From: Prochilodus magdalenae
Taxonomy: Eukaryota; Chordata; Actinopteri; Characiformes; Prochilodontidae
NCBI GenBank assembly: GCA_024036415.1
Contig: JAMWET010006809.1
Coordinates: forward strand, 31,001-95,000
DNA: 64,000 bases
Reading direction: 5' to 3'
This document shows, piece after piece, positions 1 to 9,842 of the stretch; the first letter of the stretch is position 1; each line of letters opens with the position of its first letter. The position numbers and the translations under genes were made by a program. The notes below the pieces were generated by a model that worked only from the letters and a program-made list of their open reading frames with translations, did no database searches and was not told where the DNA came from.

Positions 1-71
1 ATAGATAGATTAGATGGACAGAGGGCTAGACAGATAGATGGACAGACATAAATAAATGGACAGAGGGACAC

Positions 72-149
<78 letters not shown>

Positions 150-273
150 GGACAGATGGAAAGATAGATGGAAAGATAGATAGATGGATGGATGGATGGA
201 TGGATGGATGGATGATGGATGGATGGATGGATGGATGGATGGATGGATGGATGGATGGATGGATGGATGGATG

Positions 274-320
<47 letters not shown>

Positions 321-435
321 TAGATGGACAGAGGGCTAGACAGACAGATGGACAGACATAAATAAATGGACAGAGGGACACAAAGATAAATAGATAGATA
401 GATAGATAGATAGATAGATTAGATAGACAGAGGGA
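1..435. repeat. GATA/GATG tetranucleotide microsatellite, compound
   Basis: Long runs of TAGA/GATA and TGGA/GGAT units. A non-repetitive block (TTAGATGGACAGAGGGCTAG and what follows, through ATAAATAAATGGACAGAGGG) occurs twice, near 9-75 and 319-382, so the array has itself been duplicated as a unit of about 310 bp. Reverse-strand frames through it read as Ser/Ile/Tyr/Leu/Pro repeats and are not genes. The array may extend beyond the left edge. Confidence 0.95.
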
Positions 436-849
436 CTTTGAGATCCCTGGTTCCACCAGTGCTGTGTGGTGCTGAGATGCTCAGAGGGCAGTAGAAGCAC
501 TGTGTGAAGCAGACGGGTTCAGGTTTAAAGCCATTCCTGTTGATTGCGGATGCAAAGCTGTTCTGTGGATCATCTGAGGAAACATTCTAATGACTTCAGT
601 CTTTCATTTTTACAGCACGGTATATTTCGCCAGGGGTTATTGGGGAATATTACTGATCACACGTTTAATAATCTGCAGTGGTGGTTTATTGAGGCAATAA
701 TTCCCCTATATCATCATCACTGCTCAGTCTGGAGAGAGAGGAGCCGTGCCTCAGAGGAACTGTCTTATACCACGGCACTGTGCGCTCACTGAGCACCGTA
801 CTAGGTGGTACACCTCCTAGTATCTACACTCATCCACTGCTCTTTGTAG
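436..849. other. Unique intergenic or intronic sequence, nothing recognised
   Basis: Non-repetitive sequence between the microsatellite and the fold-back element. It contains an open frame of about 80 codons at 544-792 with no recognisable domain, no clear splice context and ordinary composition. I see no exon, RNA gene or promoter I can defend. Confidence 0.5.
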
Positions 850-2070
850 GGCTACAGGTACAGACTGTAGTCCATCTGTTTCTCTGTATACTGTATCACC
901 CTGTTCTTTAATGGTCAGGACCCCCACAGGACCACCACAGAGCAGGTATGATGTGGGTGGTGGATCATTCTTAGCCTGGCAGTAACACTGACATGGTGGT
1001 GGTATGTTAGTGTGTGTGGTGCTGGTGTGAGTGGATCAGACACAGCAGTGCTGCTGGAGTGTTTAGACACTGTGTCCACTCACTGTCCACTCTATGACAC
1101 TCCTACCTTGCTGCTCCACCTTGTAGATGGACAGTCAGAGACGATAGCTCATCTGCTGCTGCACAGTGCAGTGTTGGTCATCCTCTAGTCCTTCATCAGT
1201 GGTCACAGAATGCTGCCCCACAGGGTGCCGCGCCACAGGACACTGCCCACAAGACGCTGCCCACAGGATGCTGCTCCACAGGATGCTGCCCACAGGACGC
1301 TGCTCCACAGGACGCGGCCCACAGGACACTGCCTACAGGATGCTGACCACAGGACACTGCCCACAGGATGCTGCCCACGGGACATTGCCCACAGGATGCT
1401 GCCCACGGGACATTGCCCACAGGATGCGGCTCTACGGGACGCTGCCCACAGGACACTGCCCACAGGACGCTGCCCACAGGACGCTGCCAACAGGGCCCTG
1501 CCCACAGGATGCTGCCCACAGGACGCTGCCCACAGGATGCTGCCAACAGGGCCCTGCCCACAGGACGCTGCCCACAGGATGCTGCCAACAGGGCCCTGCC
1601 CACAGGACGCTGCCCACAGGATGCTGCCCACAGGATGCTGCTCCATAGGATGCTGCCCACAGGACACTGCCCACAGGACACTGCCCACAGGACGCTGCCC
1701 ACAGGACGCTGCCAACAGGGCCCTGCCCACAGGATGCTGCCCACAGGACGCTGCCCACAGGATGCTGCCAACAGGGCCCTGCCCACAGGACACTGCCCAC
1801 AGGATGCTGCTCCATAGGATGCTGCCCACAAGACACTGCCCACAGGATGCTGCCAACAGTGCCCTGCCCACAGGACGCTGCCCACAGGACGCTGCCCACA
1901 GGACGCTGCTAGTTTTGGTTGGTGGACGATTTTCAGTCCAGCCAGAGACACTGCGGTCTCCAGCAGCACTGCTGTGTCTGACCCACTCACACCAGCACAA
2001 CAAATGATCCACCACCCACATGATACCTGCTCTGTGGTGGTCCTGTGAGGGTCCTGTGTGGTAAACGAAC
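850..2070. mobile_element. Fold-back transposon with expanded internal minisatellite (copy 1)
   Basis: The left arm, from about 850, contains GGACCACCACAGAGCAGGTA followed by GTGGGTGGTGGATCATT. The same sequence returns inverted at about 1995-2050, giving long imperfect terminal inverted arms of 150-200 bp. Between the arms lie a short unique segment (about 1100-1205) and a large 14-bp tandem array. The same layout is seen at 54842-55415 in the opposite orientation, with only a few 14-bp units. No transposase is encoded. The right terminus is degraded after about 2060, so that limit is approximate. Fold-back or long-TIR MITE is an inference from architecture; no target duplication was identified. 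Confidence 0.75.
1208..1908. repeat. 14-bp minisatellite (CACAGGACGCTGCC type), about 50 units
   Basis: Tandem units of the form CACAGGA(C/T)GCTGCC, with variants in which the tail becomes GCCAACAGGGCCCTGCC or a CTCCACAGG/CTCCATAGG unit is inserted. Fourteen is not divisible by three, so the translation cycles through a 14-residue repeat in every open frame on both strands. This explains the overlapping open frames of 150-305 codons here, none of which is a gene. Variant units recur as blocks (for example the CAACAGGGCCCTG variant near 1490, 1548, 1586, 1710 and 1768), indicating expansion by duplication of multi-unit blocks. Confidence 0.92.
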
Positions 2071-2985
2071 AGCGAGTGTAGATAATGAAGAGCTCAGTCA
2101 GTGTGTAGGGCATGCTTACATATTCAGAGAAGTGACTAAGGCTGAGCTGTTTCTCTCACAGCCACACTAGACCGTGGTGGGCTGCAGAGGGCAGTGCTAT
2201 GCATGCCTGGTGACCACAGGAGCGTGCAAAGCATGGCACACATGTATTTCTCTTGAGCAAGCTCACGCCACCGACAGCTGCTGGAGAAGTGTGGACAATA
2301 GAGCATGTGTCTGGGTGTGGAGAAGAAGAGACAATTACAGAGTCCAGCTTGACTCAGTTACCGAGCTAATAATAATTCACTCCAGCCAGGTACAAACAGC
2401 ACCGGTCATATAGCGTGTAGCTGGTTTTCCAAGCGAACATAAGTGAAGACATCCTCTACAGGACTATTTATAAAATTAAATCATATTATTATGACCAGTG
2501 TGAATGCTCTGGATATAAGCTGGTGGTCATAATAATGTGACTTGACAGTGGCATGTTCTGTACAACGCGGTAAGCTTCAATTTATTTTCTCAGGTGCATC
2601 ACGCCACTGTGAGGGATCACGTGATGGAGGCTGACAGAGGGAGAAGGTCGAAGATGTCCTACAGGTAGGGTACCTGAGGCTGGGCTCCTGGGTCACTAGT
2701 AGGCTAGTAGCCTACACATTACGGCCTGCTCTCTTATTATGACATTCAGGTGAATTGATTTTCAGGTACACTGAAACGTCCATGCTGGTGATCTCAATAA
2801 GTGTTCAGTCATATGCTGCCTCTTATTTCCTACAGTGGTGGGCGGCATACAGGTTTACTGGGCATGCCGATCAAAAGTTATGGGTGTTGTTATTAACCTG
2901 GTAAATCTCTCACCTTGGGTGTAACGAGTTTTAGTCCGAGTGGATTCAAGTTTCAAGTGTTTGAAATGGCATCCCGTAATTGATC
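2071..2985. other. Intergenic or intronic sequence with a short Tc1-like end fragment
   Basis: No exon recognised. The segment around 2508-2550 (AGCTGGTGGTCATAATAATG and flank) matches the end of the Tc1-like remnant at about 7313-7345, so it is a fragment of the same element family. The rest is unique sequence of ordinary composition. Confidence 0.5.
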
Positions 2986-3793
2986 TGATTCCAGGGCGGG
3001 GCGATTGTTTGGGGGAGAGTGTGATCAATCATGTGTGTGTGACAGATGTGTTTATCAGACATTTACAGAAAAACGGAACAAATTTACGGACATTTACAGA
3101 AATACGGAACAAATTTACGGACATTTACAGAAATACAGAACAAATTTACGGACATTTACAGAAATATGGAACAAATTTACAAACATTTACTGAAATACGG
3201 AACAAATTTATGGACATTTACAGAAATACGGAACAAATTTACGGACATTTACTAAAATACGGAACAAATTTACGGACATATACAGAAATAAGGAACACAT
3301 TTACAGACATTTACAGAAATACGGAACAAATTTACGGACATTTACAGAAATACAGAACAAATTTACGGACATTTACAGAAATACGGAACAAATTTACGGA
3401 CATTTACAGAAATACGGAACAAATTTACGGACATTTACTGAAATACGGAACAAATTTACGGACATTTACAGAAATACGGAACAAATTTACGGACATTTAC
3501 AGAAATACGGAACAAATTTACGGACATTTACTGAAATACGGAACAAATTTACGGACATTTACAGAAATACGGAACAAATTTACGGACATTTACTGAAATA
3601 CGGAACAAATTTACAGACATTTATAGAAAAACAGAACAAATTTACAGACATTTACTGAAATACGGAACAAATTTACGGACATTTACAGAAACACGGAACA
3701 AATTGTGCCCCGTATTGGTTTAATACGGGACGCAACATTTAATTGCCAAATAAAGGACGATTCCGTATTTTACGGGACGGGTGGCAACCCTAG
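2986..3793. mobile_element. hAT-like nonautonomous element with internal 31-bp minisatellite (5' end degraded)
   Basis: The right end, ACGGGACGGGTGGCAACCCTA at about 3773-3793, is the inverted match of the TAGGGTTGCCACC terminus seen complete at 38052-38867. The left part (GGGCGGGG...GAGAGTGTGATCAATCATG, about 2995-3033) aligns with internal sequence of that copy, but the left terminal repeat itself is not recognisable. There is no transposase. Assignment to hAT rests on the better preserved copy, which has an 8-bp target duplication. Confidence 0.7.
3058..3712. repeat. 31-bp minisatellite inside hAT-like element
   Basis: About 21 units of 31 bp built on GGAACAAATTTACGGACATT followed by TACAGAAATAC. 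Main variants are CAG/CTG before AAATAC and CGG/CAG before ACAT. Because 31 = 3x10+1, long open frames of NKFTDIYRNTEQIYGHLQKYG type run through all three plus frames; they are repeat translations, not proteins. The same repeat, mixed with a shorter 22-bp form, fills the copy at 38135-38810. Confidence 0.93.
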
Positions 3794-3949
3794 CTGAAAT
3801 ACAAAATCCATAGCCTTATTTTTGACACCCCCTTCATTTTAGAGCAAGAAGTGAGACTGTATCCCTGTCCCCCATAGGCCACAACGTTTCAGATTGTAAT
3901 ATGTTATTAAGTGGGCAGAAGCGTTTGGCTCTCTAGCGCTGGGTGTTAG

Positions 3950-4165
3950 GCTTTAGCTTAGCATGGTGCTGGCACCAACAGGATGACTCAAGGAGGCATC
4001 ACTGCTCGCTGAATGTCAGGTGGCAGTCAGGTACAGCGATACGGCCCATCCTTGCTTACACCAGAGTGTGGAACTTGAATCATTTGCGTGTCCTAAATGT
4101 CTTCACCAAAGTTCCATTCCTGTCGGCTGATTCCTTCTGGGTGCTGCACTTTTTCTGCACAGTGT
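3950..4165 (-). mobile_element. Tc1-like transposon fragment (family A)
   Basis: Shares GGATGACTCA...GGCATCACTGCTCGCTGAATGTC and the terminal ATTCCTTCTGGGTGC sequence with the family A elements at 11300-12048, 13409-14188 and 15300-15765. Only the end corresponding to the N-terminal part of the transposase survives. It abuts a different dispersed repeat at about 4166. Confidence 0.7.
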
Positions 4166-4450
4166 AAAAGCTCTAGCTCTCCTTTCAGCTTAGTGAATAT
4201 TCATGATGGACCGACCAATAGAATCGCTCCAAACCTGCTTAGTAATAAACCTTGTTCTATCAGCTCCACTGCAGGTTAGGAAAGCTGGTTCCTCCTCCTG
4301 TAAAGCTCCACTCTGGAGGGGTTTAAGGTGGACTGTATAATTCCATAAGTGTTATTTCACAGTTTGACGTCTTCACTTTTATTGTAAGGCAAAGCAGTAA
4401 GACAAATATGAGCAGAAGCTTCTATAAGTAACCGTGTCTAAACTGATCCT
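4166..4450. repeat. Dispersed repeat (copy 1; second copy at 20230-20530)
   Basis: About 285 bp closely matching 20230-20530: both contain ATTCATGATGGACCGACCAA, GCTTAGTAATAAACCTTG, TCTATCAGCTCCACTGCAGG and GTTTAAGGTGGACTGTATAA, and both end near GTGTCTAAACTG. It is noncoding and its class is not determined. Short frames across it occur in both copies only because the DNA is repeated. Confidence 0.75.
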
Positions 4451-4519
4451 ATACATAAATACACTATACCAAAAAACAACTGTGTGCTAAAGTCTGGGCA
4501 CCTTCTGCCTGGTATTGTA

Positions 4520-5050
4520 CAGGGGTTGGACAATGAAACTGAAACACCTGTCATTTTAGTGTGGGAGGTCTCATGGCTAAATTGGACCAGCCTGGTGGCC
4601 AATCTTCATTAATTGCACATTGCACCAGTAAGAGCAGAGTGTGAAGGTTCAGTTAGCAGGTAAGAGCACAGTTCTGCTCAAAATACTGCAATGCACACAG
4701 CATTATGGGTGACATACCAGAGTTCAAAAGAGGACAGACTGTTGGTGCACGTCTTGCTGGCGCATCTGTGACCAAGACAGCAAGTCTTTGTGATGTACCA
4801 AGAGGTAATATCCAGGGTAATGTCAGCATACCACCGAGAAGGACGAACCTCCACCGGCATCACGTAGTGACCTGGCCACTATCCTGCAAGAAGAATGGCT
4901 TAAAATCCCCCTGACCACTGTGCAGGACGCAGTATATGTCATTCCCAAGATGAACTGACGCTGTATTGGCCGCAAAAGGAGGCCCTACACCATACTAATA
5001 AATGATTGTGGTCTAAAACCAGGTGTTTCAGTTTCATTGTCCAACCCCTG
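4520..5050 (+). mobile_element. Tc1-derived MITE family B, copy 1 (complete, 531 bp)
   Basis: Begins CAGGGGTTGGACAATGAAAC and ends with its inverted complement GTTTCATTGTCCAACCCCTG, flanked by TA on both sides (4518-4519 and 5051-5052), as expected for Tc1/mariner insertion. Inside, 4705-4830 reads as the N-terminal helix-turn-helix part of a Tc1 transposase (motif FKRGQTVGARLAGASVTKTA). The frame then runs into noncoding sequence and the catalytic DDE region is absent. It is a nonautonomous internal-deletion derivative mobilised in trans by a full-length relative. Three further copies are at 17681, 56464 and 63259. Confidence 0.92.
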
Positions 5051-5305
5051 TAAGTGAAAATAAATGAGCGTGTCCTTTACACACATCCTTCTGCACATTT
5101 TAGAGCATGATTACTGTTTGTTGAACATTCAAATACGTATAAAGTGCCCTGTGCACACGTTATGGTGTATTAACGAACAACACAGTACGTAATTCAGACT
5201 TTTACTTTTTACTGTAAACAGCAAAACCCCTTTGCCCACAACTAGCCACTGCCCAAAACCCTGGAAACACCTCCATAGAACTGGAATCGTAGCAATGAAT
5301 GGACC

Positions 5306-5518
5306 GGTGGTTGGTGTAGCTCAGTGGATAACACCACTACCCACCAGGGAGTCACCACATGTGGGAGACTGGGGTTCGAATCCCGGTCTGGGTGACTACA
5401 CTGTGCTACACCAATAAGAGCCATTGGGCAAGACTCCTAACACTACATTGGCCTCCCTGTAATATGATTAACCTTGTAAGTCGCTCTGGATAAGAGAGTC
5501 AGCTAAATGCCGTAAATG
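5306..5518 (+). mobile_element. tRNA-derived SINE, copy 1 (near complete)
   Basis: The head contains an A-box-like TGTAGCTCAGTGGATAAC and a B-box-like GGGTTCGAATCCCGGTC, the internal promoter of RNA polymerase III. These are followed by a non-tRNA body (CACCAATAAGAGCC, CTAACACTACATTGGCCTCC) and a tail GTAAGTCGCTCTGGATAAGA...GCTAAATGCCGTAAATG of a type widespread in fish SINEs. It cannot be a functional tRNA gene because the region between the boxes is too long and the 3' half does not close a cloverleaf. A second, tail-truncated copy is at 32103-32284. Confidence 0.88.
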
Positions 5519-6060
5519 GATTTCTCCAGCAGAGGCAGGCTTTACATTGTGACTGAACGCGGTATATTACTTTATGAAAATGCTAATGCGTCTTCATGCA
5601 TCCTTTTGAAGCACTACTGGTTCTTCATGTTTGATACTAGGCGATTCTGTGCGCATCTAAAAGGTGCTCATTCCAGCATGAGCCCCAGCATGTCCAGAAA
5701 CTGCAGGTCAACAACTGCGGCTGGGTCCCCGGGTCTCCAGATGGATGTATACTCTATTTATAGCCCAGTTTACTGGACCATGATGATATGGCGTCACTAT
5801 GTGCTGAGGCCAGAAAACCGCGCACCCCTGAGAGCTTGTGTAAATGGCTGTGGTTATAGTGACAGCTGAATTAGTATAGTGAAAGGCCTTTGTGTACATC
5901 AGTGGCCCACAGCTCCTTAGCGTAGCATCCTGCGCCGGTTCTGTATTTCCAAACTCCAGACTTAGCTGTTGACGTTTTTGCTGTGCAGTGAAAGGTTGTA
6001 TATGGGGCAATGGCAAAAAATGCAGGAAATAAAATGTAAATAAAACAATTTATATGAACC
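5519..6060. other. No gene recognised; unique sequence
   Basis: Contains overlapping open frames on both strands (about 5516-5869 plus, 5708-6016 minus). Neither shows a domain, a splice site pattern or codon bias that would support a gene. Probably intergenic or intronic. Confidence 0.45.
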
Positions 6061-6620
6061 GTGTATTCATAATGCATTATAACTCCATTTATGACTCATT
6101 ATAAAGCATGCATATACACCTTATTATATAATATATTAAGCACAAGCTCGTTTAATGTCTCTTAAGTAGTTATGATGGCATGCGTAATGCTTAATAATGC
6201 AAGGGTATGCAACTTTATAATATCAGCGTTCATAATGCATTATAATATCTGTAGACACTAATGCTGTAATACATTTCAGTTCAGTACATTATACATCATA
6301 GAGCATTATAAGTGGTCATATGGTAATATGGGACATGCAGTTTGAATATGTGGCTCTGCTTATTGAAAATTTGAATAAGCAGAACTTGTTTAAAGCCGTA
6401 GCTGACGTAGTACACCATTCATGCTTATAATGCTCTTATGAAGTGATATAATAGGGCATTATAAAATCATTATAAAGTTACTCTTGAGTTATGCATGCAA
6501 TAATAACCAGCTGTAAGTCATTATAACGGCTTATGCCTGGTGTTATGAGGCATTATGTATGCCTAATAAATGTGATTTCCTATGAATGCAGGATTCATAA
6601 GAAGAGTTACCAATCATTTT
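6061..6620. repeat. AT-rich CATTATAA-type interspersed repeat
   Basis: Repeated short words such as CATAATGCATTATAA, GCATTATAAGTGG and TAATGCTTAATAATGC, with many small palindromes. The same vocabulary occurs at 8095-8440 and in the tandem region 8451-10800, so this is a diverged outlier of that repeat. No coding signal. Confidence 0.6.
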
Positions 6621-6734
6621 TGAAAAATCAAAATTTAATAACTATCTAGAATAAATATTAATAGCAAAGATAATACAGACAAATATGATTTGCGTTTCCG
6701 TATCATCCTAGAATACGTTTTAACAGCCTTCAGT

Positions 6735-7347
6735 GATCATATGCCCATGCACATCCTAGCACGGCCCATATGGGTCAGTGGCACCACTTTGGCAAGGGCT
6801 AAACTACACAGTCGAGTCACATGATTAAGACCACTACTTATTGTCAATGGTGGCAGCACATAGCTAATGAAGGAAGTCATGCTTTCGTGGCATTCTCTTC
6901 CGCCACTCATCCATGTGGAAGGTACTCTTTGGGTATCAATCCATCCCCTTGCAGATCCCGTACACCCATTCATGCTGGTCGTCTTACCAGGAGGCCAAAA
7001 AGGTCTGACCCTTATAGGGGAGCACGAGCAAGACCTCCAAGTGCTACCCTGGCTCCATAATTCCCCAGACTTGAACCCAGTTGAGCATCTGTGGGACCGC
7101 CTTGATTGTGGTGTTCACTCTATGGATCAACGCACACCCTCCAGCATCTGTGGGACCACCTTGATCGTCATGTTTAGTCTATGGATCCTTCCACATGCAC
7201 CCTCCATGCAGTCAGCATGGCTCCCCAAACCTGTGACAACCTACCAGGACCTCACTGAGGCTCTCTCAGTCCATCTATCTGCTGTCCGTACTGCACACGG
7301 CGGCTAGTCTGGATATTAGCTGGTGGTCATAATAATGTGACTCGACT
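6735..7347 (+). mobile_element. Tc1-like transposase C-terminal remnant with internal duplication
   Basis: The open frame 6867-7307 carries a Tc1/mariner signature, LHNSPDLNPVEHLWDRL (about 7053-7104), which surrounds the last acidic residue region of the DDE catalytic core. The upstream catalytic parts are lost or frameshifted. Just after the motif, about 61 bp (GCATCTGTGGGACCGCCTTG and flank, near 7085) is repeated in tandem near 7146. The end around 7313-7345 carries AGCTGGTGGTCATAATAATG, shared with 2511. It is inactive. Confidence 0.8.
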
Positions 7348-8094
7348 GGATGAGGACTGTTATCAGCCTTATTCCACATTTCTGTTGTTTTATTTCTGGG
7401 TTGTGCTCTCTGTCGTCCTGAGGAGCTCAGTGCTGGACCTCTGCTCCACTGAGCTCCGGATGACCCTGTTCAGATTAGCACTGGTACATTCGTTCAGGTC
7501 TAAGTAGGCCTGTATTAATGATCCTTTTTCTGGGAAAGACTGAGCACCTTTCATCTCCTAGCACTGCCCCCTGCCACCTGCCAGATCAAATTTACACCAG
7601 ATTAGTTACTGACACTTAATTGCCTCCGTCCTTCTCGGTGCTTGAGGCATTGTATTAAACAAACCCCAGAAGGAAAGTATCAGTCACTGTTATACAATGT
7701 TAGCTTCGCCCTAGCTTATTATGCGAGCCCTTATTGCTTGCATAATGATGATGCAAAGGCTTGTAAGTGATTAACCTTGCGATGCCTACTCCAAAAAGCG
7801 GCTATCGCTCCATGTGATGTCTCACTTCTGCAGGGATGTTGATTTGCATGCGCTCCAACTATTCTGGGGGACGAAGCCAAAGTCTCGGAAGGTATTGTTG
7901 ACGAGATGCTGAGCTGATACGGTTAATTAGCGATGTAGAGGTCCTCCCCCGGTTTGGTGCTGCAGCTCTATCTAGCCATGAGCTTTTGTTGGGGCTCTTG
8001 TTGCACCTCCCAGCTCCACCCATCCACCTGCCTCCAGCCATTATGCACACGTGGACCTCCCTTCCATCTAGCTAGCCTTTGCATATAGGCTGCA
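7348..8094. other. No gene recognised; unique sequence
   Basis: About 750 bp of ordinary composition. I see no transposon ends, exon candidates with splice sites, or RNA genes. A short minus-strand frame at 7859-8050 has no recognisable features. Confidence 0.45.
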
Positions 8095-8450
8095 TTCGTG
8101 GGAAGTGGTGTTATTTGTTACTTCTAGAAACAGATATCATAGTGCATTATGAAATCTGACATCTGTTGCATGCTTGTGTGTTATAAAGTGTTATGTATGT
8201 ATAGCTGTGAGTATGATGAATAAAGGATTCATAGGAAGTGACATTATAAAGTGGTACACTCTTATTTTATAAAGCGTTATGAATGTAATTATAACTAGCT
8301 GTATAATGTCTGCTATTATAAGGTATTATATATGCATTACAACACCTTATAGCTGCATTATAACACCTTATAGATGCATTATAACACCTTTTAGCTGCAT
8401 GTAGATAGCATTATGAAAAAATATTTTTTAATGGAGGCTTTACTAAAACT

Positions 8451-9228
8451 TCTAGAATAAGATATTATAGTTCATAATGAAATCCGACTTTATAAAGTTT
8501 CATACTCTTGTGTTATAAAGTGTTATGCATGTCATTTTAACTAGCTGTGAGTAATTATACAAGCTTATGTCTGGTATTATTAGGGGTTATATATGCCTTA
8601 TAGCACCTTATAGATGCATTTTGATAGCATTAAGAATATAGAATTCACAGGAAGTGACATTATAGCACTGCATACTCTTGATTCATAAAGTGTTATGCAT
8701 GCAATTATAACAAGTTGTGAGTATTAATAAAAGCTTATGTCTGGTTTTATAAGGTGTTATATATGCCTTATAACACCTTATAGCTGCATGTAGATAGCAT
8801 TATGAAAAAAGATTTTTTAATAGAGGCTTTACTAAAACTTCTAGAATAAGATATTATAGTTCATAATGAAATCTGACTGTATAAAGTTTCATACTCTTGT
8901 GTTATAAAGTGTAATGGATGTCATTTTAACTAGCTGTGAGTAATTATACAAGCTTATGTCTGGTATTATTAGGGGTTATATATGCCTTATAGCACCTTAT
9001 AGATGCATTTTGATAGCATTAAGAATATAGAATTCACAGGAAGTGACATTATAGCACTGCATACTCTTGATTCATAAAGTGTTATGCATGCAATTATAAC
9101 AAGTTGTGAGTATTAATAAAAGCTTATGTCTGGTTTTATAAGGTGTTATATATGCCTTATAACACCTTATAGCTGCATGTAGATAGCATTATGAAAAAAG
9201 ATTTTTTAATAGAGGCTTTACTAAAACT
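8451..9228. repeat. 389-bp higher-order tandem duplication within the AT-rich array
   Basis: TCTAGAATAAGATATTATAG starts at 8451, 8840 and 9229, exactly 389 bp apart each time. The segments between are nearly identical, each made of one 219-bp-type and one 170-bp-type subunit. A third unit starts at 9229 and then diverges. This is the youngest amplification step in the region. Confidence 0.88.
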
Positions 9229-9795
9229 TCTAGAATAAGATATTATAGTTCATAATGAAATCTGACTGTATAAAGTTTCATACTCTTGTGTTATAAAGTG
9301 TAATGGATGTCATTTTAACTAGATGTGAGTAATTATAAAAGCTTATGTCTGGTATTATAAGGTATTATGTATGCCTTATAACACCTTATAGATGCATTTT
9401 GATAGCATTAAGAATATAGAATTCACAGGAAGTGACATTATAGCACTGCATACTCTTGATTCATAAAGTGTTATGCATGCAATTATAACAAGTTGTGAGT
9501 ATTAATAAAAGCTTATGTCTGGTATTATAAGGTATGATGTATGCCTTATAACACCTTATACGTGCATTTTGATAGCATTAGGAATACAGGATTCACAGGA
9601 AGTGACATTATAGCACTGCATACTATTAATTCATCAAGTGTTATGCATGCAATTATAAACAGTTGTAAGTATTTATAAAAGCTTATGTCTGGTATTAAAA
9701 TGTTAGATTACATATTCCATATATATGCATTTAGATAGCATTATGAATACAGGATTCATAAGAAGTTCATAAGTAGTGTATAACGTGTTTATAAG

Positions 9796-9842
9796 ATAAG
9801 ATAATCCTTTATTAATTCCACAGTGGGAAAATTTGCAACTTA
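9796..9842 (-). mobile_element. Short LINE-like 3' end fragment inside the AT-rich array
   Basis: ATAAGATAAGATAATCCTTT followed by ATTAATTCCACAGTGGGAAA resembles the A/T-rich repeat tail and 3' end common to fish Rex-type non-LTR retrotransposons, here read as the complement. Only about 45 bp is present, interrupting the tandem units at this point. Assignment is from pattern memory. Confidence 0.45.

Noticed and set aside
1196..2113. Overlapping open frames of 150-305 codons with Cys/Gly/Pro/His-rich 14-residue repeats on both strands
   Set aside because: They are translations of a 14-bp minisatellite, open in several frames because the unit lacks stops; no gene context.
2940..3596. 218-codon frame with NKFTDIYRNTEQIYGH-type repeats
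   Set aside because: A 31-bp minisatellite read through; all three plus frames give the same kind of peptide.
5306..5518. Possible tRNA gene (A-box- and B-box-like motifs)
   Set aside because: Spacing and 3' half do not form a cloverleaf, and the body and tail match a second dispersed copy at 32103, so it is a tRNA-derived SINE.
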